Translations under genes and position numbers: made by a program
In this document: positions 8,119 to 16,214 of the stretch, piece by piece
Layout: the number at the start of each line of letters is the position of its first letter
Position numbering within the stretch: the stretch's first letter is position 1
Source of the DNA: JANPPS01 sp043758105
GTDB taxonomy: Bacteria > Pseudomonadota > Alphaproteobacteria > Acetobacterales > Acetobacteraceae
DNA: 43,501 nucleotides
Assembly: GCA_043758105.1 (NCBI GenBank)
Contig: JAYVOF010000251.1
Coordinates: forward strand, 1-43,501
Reading direction: 5' to 3'
Notes under the pieces: model-generated
The model's database searches: none
What the model saw: the letters and a program-made list of their open reading frames with translations, nothing else
What the model was told of the DNA's origin: nothing

Positions 8119-10203
8119 ATGGGTGCCGGACCGTTGCTCTTCGGCGTCTGCGCCGCCGTCTACTTCGCGCTCAGCCTGGTGATCGGCGTCCGGGCACGAC
8201 ACGTCACGGGCTGGATCCTGGCAGGCAGTTGCCTCGTCACTGCCCTTTGGGCGGCGTCAACTCTGGTGTGGCCTGGAAACGGCTTGGACGGCCTCGCCGG
8301 CGCGACCGACCTGGGCCGCGGACTGTGCTGGTACGGTTTTGTCTTACATCTATATCGCCGCTCTGTGCCGGGTCCGGGCGCCGCGGGGCTGGCGTTCGTT
8401 GCCGTTGGCGTTCTGGCCGTTGTTTTATCGATGCTCTCCATCGCCGATCAGGCCAATACCGCTCTGGCCGGGCAAGGATGGGAGGCGCGACCATCGTTGT
8501 TTTCCTTGAGTATTCTTGTCCGGATCGGCGTGGCGGTTGCCGAGTTGCTGTTGATCGAGAACCTCTATTTCAATCTGCCGAATACCGCCCGCTGGCACGT
8601 GGCGCTACCCTGCGTCCTGCTGGGCGGCCTCGCCTGCTTCGACCTTTTGATGTGCGGCGACCTGGTGTTATTCGCGCAAAAATCCACAACGCTCGCCGAC
8701 GCGCGTGCCATGGCGATGATCATCGTGGCCCCCATCCTCATCGTCGCCGCAGCGCGGGAGCGGCGGTGGCGGGCTGTGCAATTGTCGCGAACCGCGGCGT
8801 TCCATTCGGCGACCCTTATTCTCAGCGGCGCGGTGCTGCTCGCCCTGTCCGCCGCCGGCGAAGTGTTCCGGCAATTCGGGCCGGACTGGGGATGGATCGC
8901 CAAAGTTAGCCTGTTGTTCACCGGTGTGATGGTCATCGGCATCGTATTGACCTCCGGCTCAGCTCGCTCGCGGCTTCGCCACGCGATTTTGGAACACTTT
9001 TTCGCGAGCAGGTATGATTACCGGCGGCAGTGGCTCGATTGTATCGACACGCTGTCGGACGCCGGCAGCGCCCTGCACTCGCGGGCCATCCGGGCGCTGG
9101 CGGATGTGGTGGACAGTCCGAATGGCGGGCTGTTTCTGCGCGAAGGTGCGCGTGGGCCATTTCTGTGGGCCGGCTCATGGAACATGCCGGCGGCGGCGGC
9201 GGTGCCGGATGACCACGCCCTGGTCGCCGCCATGCGGCAGGGCGAATGGATCGCCGAGCTGCGGGAGCACGACCCGGCGTTGCAGGACCTTCGCTTGCTC
9301 GGCCCGGTGTGGCTGGCCGTACCCCTGGTCCACCGGGCCCAGCATATCGGTTTCGTACTGGCGGGACCGCCGCGCGCCACCCTCACGCTCGATCAGGAAG
9401 TCTATGATTTGCTCCGGATCGTCGGCCGGGAGGTCGCAACCTATATCGCCGAGCAACGCGCCACGCAGATCATGCTACAGACGCGCCAGTTGCATGATTA
9501 TAGCAAAAGGTTTGCCTTCGTCGCGCACGATATCAAGAATGTATCAAGCCAATTGTCATTGCTGCTGTCGAACGCGGAGCGGCACATCGCCAACCCGGAA
9601 TTTCAGCAGGACATGCTGCAGACCGTCAGCGCGGCGGTCCATAAGGTGACGGCGATGCTGCAACGGCTGGACGCGCCGGAGGCCGACCGTGCGCCGGCCG
9701 CCCTCGCGCCGCTGCCGCAACTGGAGGCGCTGGTCGCCACGTATCGCCGGGTCCGCCGGCAGCCGCTCCTGCTGGAACATGACGGCTCGACCGGGTCGAT
9801 CGCGATGAGTTCAGACAGCTTTGATAATTCGGTAACACATTTGATCAATAATGCGGTCGAAGCCTCGGGCGGCATCCCGGTCACGGTGCGTGTCCGGCAC
9901 GAGGCGGCGAGGGTGGTGATCGAAATTGTGGACCAGGGACCGGGCATGACCCAAGACTTCATTCGCGACCGCCTGTTCCAGCCCTTCCGCACGTCAAAGC
10001 GCGCGGGCTCCGGGATCGGCGCGTTTCAAGCGCGCGAACTCCTGCGTGAGGTCGGCGGTGAGTTGGAGGTGGAAAGCGTCCCCGGCACCGGCACCACGAT
10101 GCGGCTCATCCTGGCGCGCGTGGATCGCCTAAGCGATAGCGCGGCCGCGCCGGGTGTTGCCCGGGATACCCCCGTCCTCGCCGTGAGTGGATCGGTCCGA
10201 TGA
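8119..10203 (+). CDS. prsK: PrsK, XrtA/PEP-CTERM system sensor histidine kinase
   Basis: A 694-residue membrane histidine kinase of the PEP-CTERM type (TIGR02916), the sensor partner of PrsR. Residues 1-280 contain about eight hydrophobic segments. A GAF-like region follows (about 310-445). The dimerisation/phosphoacceptor helix has His470 in FVAHDIKN. The HATPase domain has an N box (HLINNAVEAS, 574-583), a G1 box (DQGPGM, 605-610) and a G2 box (GSGIGAF, 630-636), all intact. It starts 7 bases after the sugar transferase stop, and its stop overlaps the prsR start by four bases. What it senses is unknown. Confidence 0.92.
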   Translation: MGAGPLLFGVCAAVYFALSLVIGVRARHVTGWILAGSCLVTALWAASTLVWPGNGLDGLAGATDLGRGLCWYGFVLHLYRRSVPGPGAAGLAFVAVGVLAVVLSMLSIADQANTALAGQGWEARPSLFSLSILVRIGVAVAELLLIENLYFNLPNTARWHVALPCVLLGGLACFDLLMCGDLVLFAQKSTTLADARAMAMIIVAPILIVAAARERRWRAVQLSRTAAFHSATLILSGAVLLALSAAGEVFRQFGPDWGWIAKVSLLFTGVMVIGIVLTSGSARSRLRHAILEHFFASRYDYRRQWLDCIDTLSDAGSALHSRAIRALADVVDSPNGGLFLREGARGPFLWAGSWNMPAAAAVPDDHALVAAMRQGEWIAELREHDPALQDLRLLGPVWLAVPLVHRAQHIGFVLAGPPRATLTLDQEVYDLLRIVGREVATYIAEQRATQIMLQTRQLHDYSKRFAFVAHDIKNVSSQLSLLLSNAERHIANPEFQQDMLQTVSAAVHKVTAMLQRLDAPEADRAPAALAPLPQLEALVATYRRVRRQPLLLEHDGSTGSIAMSSDSFDNSVTHLINNAVEASGGIPVTVRVRHEAARVVIEIVDQGPGMTQDFIRDRLFQPFRTSKRAGSGIGAFQARELLREVGGELEVESVPGTGTTMRLILARVDRLSDSAAAPGVARDTPVLAVSGSVR

Positions 10204-11660
10204 GCGACACGGGCCGGCCGAAGCTGCTGATTGTCGAAGACGATCTCGGGCTATGCGGGCAATACCGCTGGGCATTTCCGGATTTCGAGGTGCTGTTTGC
10301 GCATAACCGGAGAGAGGCTCAGGCGATCGCGCTGTCGGCGCGCCCGGCCGTCGCCATCATGGATCTGGGTCTGCCGCCCGATCCTGACGGCGTGAGTGAG
10401 GGGTTCGCGACGCTCGACAACCTGACCCGGCACGTCCCGCAGACCAAGATCATCGTGGCGACCAGCCACGGGGACCGGAGCCACGCGTTGCGCGCCATCG
10501 CCGCCGGTGCCTATGATTTTTGTGAAAAGCCGATCGATATCAACGTTTTGACGACGATCGTGAGCCGCAGCCTCAAGCTGCATATTCTGGAAGACGAAAA
10601 TCGCCGGGCCCTTGGTTCTACCAGCTCACCGATCCCCGAAATCATCACCGGCGACCCGGCGATGATGAAAGTTTGTCGTGAGGTGGATAAGCTTGCGGCG
10701 ACCTCCGTCGCGGTCCTGCTGATGGGGGAGATCGGCACCGGGAAGGCCGCCCTCGCGCAGGCTTTGCATGCCCACGGGCCGCGAGCCGCCCATCCCTTCA
10801 TCTCGATTCATTGCGGAACGACTCCGGAAGCGCTGCTGGAAATCGAGCTTTTCGGGCATGAGCGCTGGGCATTCAGCGGTGTTCTGAGTGAGACGCCCGG
10901 TAAGATCGAGGCGGCCGAGGGCGGCACGTTGTTTTTAGACGAGATCGCCGAGATGCCGGCACCGGTCCAGGCGCGGTTGCTGCGTCTGGTGCGGGACGGT
11001 GTCATCGAGCGCGTGGGCGGACGCGAGAGCCTGCGTCTGAATGTTAGGGTCGTGACGGCCACGAGTTGCGATTTGGAGGCCCGGCTGGCGAAGGGTGCCT
11101 TCAACGGTGACCTGTATTACCGGCTGACGGCCGTGACGGTCCGGGTCCCGCCGTTGCGGCAGCGGACGGGTGATCCCGCCCTCCTAGCGCGGTTTTTCTT
11201 AGGGGAATTCGCCCGCGCATTCGCCCGCGCCGTCCGCGGGGTGTCGGAGGATGCGCTCGCTGCGCTCGCCGCGCATCCGTGGCCCGGTAACATTCGCGAG
11301 CTTGAAAGCCGGATGCGCCGGGCGGTGGTGATGGCCGAAAGCCGGTTGATCACGGCGGCCGATCTTGAATTGGCCCCCGGAATCGAGGATATGACGGCGT
11401 ACGATTTGCGGGCAGCGCGGGCCCGGGCGGAGAGGGAAGTCGTGCAACGCGCGTTGACCCGGAGCAACGGAACGCTTGCCACGGCAGCGCGCCTGCTGGG
11501 CGTGAGCCGGCCGACGCTGTATTCGCTGCTGGAGTCGCACGGTCTGAATCCGGATGGGGCCGGGGTTCCGGCCGATGCCGTCGCCGAAGCATTCGTCCTT
11601 AAAGAGGCCGAGATGGCCGTCACCCCAGCGGGGACGCTATCGTCACGAGGAATGGGCTAG
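10200..11660 (+). CDS. prsR: PrsR, XrtA/PEP-CTERM response regulator with degenerate sigma-54 contact motif
   Basis: A 486-residue NtrC-type response regulator (TIGR02915 type). The receiver domain (about 8-125) has acidic residues in IVEDD, phosphoacceptor Asp55 in AIMDLGLP and Lys110. The AAA+ domain spans about 148-385 with Walker A GEIGTGKA (176-183) and Walker B GGTLFLDE (241-248). WPGNIREL marks sensor II. A Fis-type helix-turn-helix (TAARLLGVSRPTLYSLL) ends the protein. The GAFTGA loop that contacts sigma-54 reads WAFSGV (223-228), and the conserved FRxDLYYRL is FNGDLYYRL, losing one Arg. It may therefore act without sigma-54. Translationally coupled to prsK. Confidence 0.92.
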   Translation: MSDTGRPKLLIVEDDLGLCGQYRWAFPDFEVLFAHNRREAQAIALSARPAVAIMDLGLPPDPDGVSEGFATLDNLTRHVPQTKIIVATSHGDRSHALRAIAAGAYDFCEKPIDINVLTTIVSRSLKLHILEDENRRALGSTSSPIPEIITGDPAMMKVCREVDKLAATSVAVLLMGEIGTGKAALAQALHAHGPRAAHPFISIHCGTTPEALLEIELFGHERWAFSGVLSETPGKIEAAEGGTLFLDEIAEMPAPVQARLLRLVRDGVIERVGGRESLRLNVRVVTATSCDLEARLAKGAFNGDLYYRLTAVTVRVPPLRQRTGDPALLARFFLGEFARAFARAVRGVSEDALAALAAHPWPGNIRELESRMRRAVVMAESRLITAADLELAPGIEDMTAYDLRAARARAEREVVQRALTRSNGTLATAARLLGVSRPTLYSLLESHGLNPDGAGVPADAVAEAFVLKEAEMAVTPAGTLSSRGMG

Positions 11661-11664
11661 AACG

Positions 11665-14436
11665 ATGAAAAAGATCCTGATCCCGGCCATTATCCTTCTT
11701 CTGCTTGCGGGTGGCGCGGGCGGCTATTACGCGCTGGGGCTCGGTGGCACCCCAATGTCCAATGCCCGGGACCTTCTGGCCAAGGGCGACACCAAAGGTG
11801 CTACGATCGAGCTACGCAATGCGATCAAGGCGGATCCGAGTGACGGCGAGGCGCATTTCCGGCTTGGAGAAATTCAGCTTCGCGGCGGCGACCCTATTGC
11901 CGCGGAGAAGGAACTGAAGTTGGCGCGCGGGCTGAATTACGACGCCGGTGCCGTCACGCCGTTACTCGGTGCCGCCTATATGGCGCAGCGACGGTTTGAG
12001 GATTTGCTGGCGGATGTCCCGGACACCGGCGCCACGCCGGAGCAAACCGGGCGTTTGTTGCTGCTACGCAGTCAGGCGCAAGCCGCGATGCGTGATCTGA
12101 CCGGCGCGGCGCTGTCACTCGGCAAGGCGGAACAGGCTGCCCCGAAGGATGTGGACATCCGCATCGCGCAAACGCGGCTTCTGCTGGCCAACAAGGATCC
12201 GGCCGGTGCCGAGCGTGCCATCGATCAGGCGATTGCCATCGATCCCAAACGGGGTGACGCGCTTGCGACCAAGGGCCAGTTGCGCGTCGCGGCGGGGGAT
12301 TTGCCCGGAGGCCTGACGCTGATGGATCAGGCGGTGGGGGTCACGCCCGACCTCCCCGCGATCCGGCTCGAGCGGGCAAACCTGCTGATGAACATGGGTG
12401 ATAACGCCAAGGCCCAATCTGATGTCGATGCCGTCCTCAAGGCTGAGCCGCGGAACGCCCCCGGGATTTATCTGAACGGCGTATTGATGATCCGGGCGGG
12501 CAAGTTTGCCGATGCGGATGCGGAGCTCACCAAGCTCGGCAACGCGGCGCAGCTGTTTCCGCGGGCGCTGTATTTCGAGGCATTGGCGAAGGCCAATAAC
12601 GGGCAGACCGAGCAGGCGGTCGAAGGCGTCAACCGCTATATCGCGAAATACCCGGCGGATTCGGAGGGTGTGCGACTCCTCGCCCGGATCGAGATTAGTG
12701 CCAAGCGCCCGGCCCGGGCGATCGAGGCGTTGAACCGGGCGGTCGCGGCCGGAGTAAAGGATCCGGAGACGCTCGACTTGCTGGGCCGCGCCTATGCCGC
12801 GGCCGGTTTGGCCCCCCAGGCGGCGGAGACATTCCAGCAGGCGTCCAACGCGGCCCCGAAGGACCCGGCGATCCTGACCAATCTGGCGGCGAGCAAAATG
12901 CAGCTCGGCGACAGCTCCGGCGCGAGCAAGGCGCTTGAGCGCTCCCTCGAAATCGCACCCAATCAATCGACTGCCGGTGAGGCGTTGGTGGCGACCGCGT
13001 TGAGTTCGGGTGATATCGAGCGTGCCAAGACCGCGCTCGAACGGTTGCGCAAACAGAGTGGTGAGACTCAGGCCGTCGGCATGTTGTCCGCCCTCATCCG
13101 GCTCGCCCAACAAGATTTGGAGGGTGCGCGCGTCGAATTCGAGGCGCTGTCGAAGAAATTCCCGGATGCGGTGGATCCGAAACTAAACCTCGCCAAGGTG
13201 TTGATGCTGCAGAATAAGCGCCCGGCCGGGGAGGCGCTGCTCCGCGAAATCCTGGCGAAAGATCCGGCCAATCCGCCGGCGTTGAATACCCTTATGCAGA
13301 GCCTGGTGCAGGAGAACCACCTATCGGAGGCGGTGGAGGCGGTTGAGGTGGCGCGTAAGGCACACCCGCAAGACGCGGCCTTGACGGTGGTGGAATCCGA
13401 CCTGCTGGTGAAGTCCGGCGATAGCAAGAAGGCACTCGAGGTTCTGGACGCGTCCCGGGTGAATGGGCAGCTGACCGTGCCGCTCCGGCTGGCCCAGGCG
13501 CGCGCGCAATTCGCCAACGGCGCCAAGGAGGATACGAAGGCCAGCTACCGCCAGATATTACTGCTGCAACCGACGGAGCTGGAGGCGCGGCGGGCTCTGA
13601 CGGAAATCCTAATCAACGACAAGGATTACCCGGGTGCCGAGGCCGTGTTGCAAGAAGGCTTGCGCGCCTCGCCGGGCAACCTCGGCATGATGCAGACGAT
13701 GGTCATGATCGAGCAGCGGGCGGCCGGAGTGCCGGCGGCGATCAAGATGGCCGAGGACCTGCGGAAAGACCCGGCCAACATGCCGGCCGCCGTGGTGCTG
13801 AAGGGCGACGCGTATATGGCCGCACAGCGCTATGGCGACGCCGCCGGTGCCTATGCGGCCGAAAACCGCATTGCGCCGACCGCGCCGCTCGTGCTGCGTC
13901 AGGCCCAGGCTTTGGCCGCCAGTGGCGGCGTGGATCAGGCGGCGGAGGTGCTGCGGGAATGGCTGCGCACAAATCCAACGGATGCGGACGCGGCGCAGGT
14001 GCTGGCGAGCTATGATATCATCGCCCACCGTCTGCCGGACGCGGAGCAGCATTTGAAGATCGTGCTCGATAAACGGCCCAATGACGGGCAGGCGCTGAAC
14101 AACATCGCCTGGGTCTATCAGCAGCGCGGCAACGGGCTGGCGCAGCAATTCGCCCAGCGCGCCTACCTCTTGGCCCCAAGTCCGGAGACGGCCGATACGC
14201 TGGGGTGGATCCTGGTGTCGAATGGCCAGGCGGGTAAGGGCGCTCCGCTCCTACAACAGGCGCTGATCGGGCGGCCGCATGAGCACAGTATCGAGTATCA
14301 TTTGGCCAAGGCGGAATTCGATCTGGGCCATAAGGATGAAGCCATGAAGCTAGCGCAGGCCTCGCTCGATGGTCAGGTCGAATTCGATGAGCGCCCGGCG
14401 GCGCTTCGCCTGCTGGAGCAATTGAAGGGGAAGTGA
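11665..14436 (+). CDS. prsT: PrsT, XrtA/PEP-CTERM system TPR-repeat protein
   Basis: A 923-residue protein made almost wholly of tetratricopeptide repeats, matching PrsT (TIGR02917 type). The start is the ATG at 11665, which gives MKKILIPAII and a hydrophobic segment (residues 4-27). An in-frame upstream ATG at 11554 lies inside prsR and would put 37 charged residues before the membrane segment. TPR signatures (for example DPSDGEAHFRLGEIQLRGGD, NNIAWVYQQRGN) run from about residue 35 to the end. Family members are usually called lipoproteins; here no cysteine follows the hydrophobic segment, so it is probably an N-terminally anchored periplasmic scaffold. It lies 4 bases after prsR and overlaps the next gene. 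Confidence 0.9.
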   Translation: MKKILIPAIILLLLAGGAGGYYALGLGGTPMSNARDLLAKGDTKGATIELRNAIKADPSDGEAHFRLGEIQLRGGDPIAAEKELKLARGLNYDAGAVTPLLGAAYMAQRRFEDLLADVPDTGATPEQTGRLLLLRSQAQAAMRDLTGAALSLGKAEQAAPKDVDIRIAQTRLLLANKDPAGAERAIDQAIAIDPKRGDALATKGQLRVAAGDLPGGLTLMDQAVGVTPDLPAIRLERANLLMNMGDNAKAQSDVDAVLKAEPRNAPGIYLNGVLMIRAGKFADADAELTKLGNAAQLFPRALYFEALAKANNGQTEQAVEGVNRYIAKYPADSEGVRLLARIEISAKRPARAIEALNRAVAAGVKDPETLDLLGRAYAAAGLAPQAAETFQQASNAAPKDPAILTNLAASKMQLGDSSGASKALERSLEIAPNQSTAGEALVATALSSGDIERAKTALERLRKQSGETQAVGMLSALIRLAQQDLEGARVEFEALSKKFPDAVDPKLNLAKVLMLQNKRPAGEALLREILAKDPANPPALNTLMQSLVQENHLSEAVEAVEVARKAHPQDAALTVVESDLLVKSGDSKKALEVLDASRVNGQLTVPLRLAQARAQFANGAKEDTKASYRQILLLQPTELEARRALTEILINDKDYPGAEAVLQEGLRASPGNLGMMQTMVMIEQRAAGVPAAIKMAEDLRKDPANMPAAVVLKGDAYMAAQRYGDAAGAYAAENRIAPTAPLVLRQAQALAASGGVDQAAEVLREWLRTNPTDADAAQVLASYDIIAHRLPDAEQHLKIVLDKRPNDGQALNNIAWVYQQRGNGLAQQFAQRAYLLAPSPETADTLGWILVSNGQAGKGAPLLQQALIGRPHEHSIEYHLAKAEFDLGHKDEAMKLAQASLDGQVEFDERPAALRLLEQLKGK

Positions 14437-15629
14437 GCGGCCCGCCCCCGCTCCGGCTGCTCACGTTCTCGACGCTGTTTCCGCATGCGGGTGCCCCGCA
14501 TCACGGGGTGTTCGTGGAGAATCGGTTGCGTCACCTGTTGGGCAGTCAGAATGTGACTAGCCGGGTGATGGCACCGATTCCCTGGTTTCCGGCGGATCGG
14601 ATTGGACCGCTATCCCTGGGTGCTTGGGGCCGCTTCGCCCGCTCCCCCGGCCATGAAATCCGGTCCGGGCTTGCGATCGAGCATCCGCGGTATCTGGTCG
14701 TGCCAAAAATCGGCATGCCAGCGGCACCGGCGCTGCTGTATGCGGCCACCGTGCGCGCCGTGGCCCGGCTGCAATGGACCGAAGACTTTGACGTGATCGA
14801 TGCGCATTATTTGTATCCGGACGGGGTGGCCGCGATCCTGCTGGGGCGGCATTTCAATAAGCCGGTCGTGATCACTGCGCGCGGATCGGACGTGACGCAG
14901 TTGCCGGATTTCGCCATTCCGCGGCGCTGGATTCAGTGGGCGATGCGCTCAGCCGATGCACTGATCGCGGTGAGTGGCGGGCTCAAGACGGCCATGGCCG
15001 GGTTGGGGGCCGATCCGGCAAAAATCACCATCCTGCGGAATGGGGTGGATTTAGAGCGATTTCAGCCGCAAGACCGTGATGCGTCGCGCCGGATTCTGGG
15101 TCTTGATCGACCAACCCTGCTTTCCGTCGGTCTATTGAACGAGCGTAAGGGGCACCATCGGATCATTCAGGCGATGCCGAATTTGCCGGAATGGCGGCTG
15201 TTGATCGTGGGAGACGGACCGGACCGGGCGCGGCTTGAGCAGATGGCACGGGAGGTGGGCGTGGCCGACCGGGTGCAGCTGCTCGGGCCGCGCCCGCATG
15301 CTGAGTTGCCGATGCTGTATTCGGCCGCGGACGCGCTGGTGCTTGCGTCCAGCCGCGAGGGGTGGGCGAACGTGCTGTTGGAGTCCATGGCCTGTGGGAC
15401 GCCGGTGGTGGCCAGCAACATTCCCGGCAATCCCGAGGTTGTGCAAGAGATCGCAGCGGGGGTGATCATGCCGGACAATACGCCGGGCGGTGTGGCGGCC
15501 GGCATCCGTCAGTTGATGCACGCGCGTCGCCCCAGCGCCGAAACCCGCGCATATGCCGAACAATTTAGCTGGGATGCGACGAGCCTGGGTCAAATGGCCG
15601 TCTTCCGCGGCGTGCTGGCCAAACAATAA
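14433..15629 (+). CDS. Glycosyltransferase family 4 protein
   Basis: A 398-residue GT-B glycosyltransferase of the GT4 group, expected to add a sugar to the lipid-linked repeat unit on the cytoplasmic face. The N-terminal domain begins RLLTFSTLFPHAGAPHHGVF. The C-terminal nucleotide-sugar domain has ILRNGVDLERF, LLSVGLLNERKG, LLIVGDGPD and the EGWANVLLE motif (E-x7-E) with SMACGTPVV. Translation starts at a GTG that overlaps the prsT stop by four bases, so it is the fifth gene of the operon. Donor and acceptor cannot be told. Its TAA abuts the convergent XRE gene with no base between. Confidence 0.86.
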   Translation: MSGPPPLRLLTFSTLFPHAGAPHHGVFVENRLRHLLGSQNVTSRVMAPIPWFPADRIGPLSLGAWGRFARSPGHEIRSGLAIEHPRYLVVPKIGMPAAPALLYAATVRAVARLQWTEDFDVIDAHYLYPDGVAAILLGRHFNKPVVITARGSDVTQLPDFAIPRRWIQWAMRSADALIAVSGGLKTAMAGLGADPAKITILRNGVDLERFQPQDRDASRRILGLDRPTLLSVGLLNERKGHHRIIQAMPNLPEWRLLIVGDGPDRARLEQMAREVGVADRVQLLGPRPHAELPMLYSAADALVLASSREGWANVLLESMACGTPVVASNIPGNPEVVQEIAAGVIMPDNTPGGVAAGIRQLMHARRPSAETRAYAEQFSWDATSLGQMAVFRGVLAKQ

Positions 15630-16031
15630 TCAGGACGAGATCGGTATTTTCATGGACATTTCGTAGGCGTCGGCCAACAGCGTGAGCCGGGCGGTGGTGG
15701 GCAGTTTACGGAACGCGCTGAGCAAAAGGATTTCTTCATTGGACGGAATCCCCTGAGTCTCGCCCGCTTCTTCGTCCAGCAGGGTCCCGATCGGCACATT
15801 CAAGACCTGTGCGAGCCGGATCAGCCGGGAGGTTTCCGGAAAGCACGTGCCCCAAATCCAGGCGTGGACGGCGACGCGGGACACGTCCATCAGGCGGGCA
15901 AGGCTCGCCTGAGTGATCTTCTGATCCGCCATCACGCGGCTCAAATTGTTACGAAATCGGTCCCGTGAGGGATCGGCACGCTTCTTATCGTCTGGCCATC
16001 CTTGCAGGAGGACAGGTTGCCGCTCATCCAT
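15630..16031 (-). CDS. XRE-family helix-turn-helix regulator
   Basis: A 133-residue DNA-binding protein. The Cro/CI-type helix-turn-helix covers about residues 26-85 (NNLSRVMADQKITQASLARL, then VSRVAVHAWIWGT). A short C-terminal helical part (about 95-133) follows and has no catalytic or membrane features. It lies tail-to-tail with the glycosyltransferase gene and upstream of the amidotransferase with a 183-base gap, so it could regulate itself or the polysaccharide genes. It is not a standard member of XrtA loci. No clear operator could be picked out in its AT-rich upstream region (16032-16214). Confidence 0.8.
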   Translation of the reverse strand: MDERQPVLLQGWPDDKKRADPSRDRFRNNLSRVMADQKITQASLARLMDVSRVAVHAWIWGTCFPETSRLIRLAQVLNVPIGTLLDEEAGETQGIPSNEEILLLSAFRKLPTTARLTLLADAYEMSMKIPISS

Positions 16032-16214
16032 GTTCGCCCCGTGCCGAAACCACGCTTCCGACAGTTCCGACCCCGGTTGCGTCCACCGAGGTACATTCCA
16101 ACTTACCTGGCATGACTATCACGTAATCTGGAGCGGACAAGCGAGAATGCCGGGAGTACAACTAATAATTACAAATTTAAGCGCGATTTCAACAGCAGAG
16201 AAAAGCGTATCGTA

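Noticed and set aside
11554..11664. Upstream in-frame extension of PrsT
   Set aside because: It lies inside the prsR coding region and would place charged residues before the membrane segment; the ATG at 11665 is the natural start.
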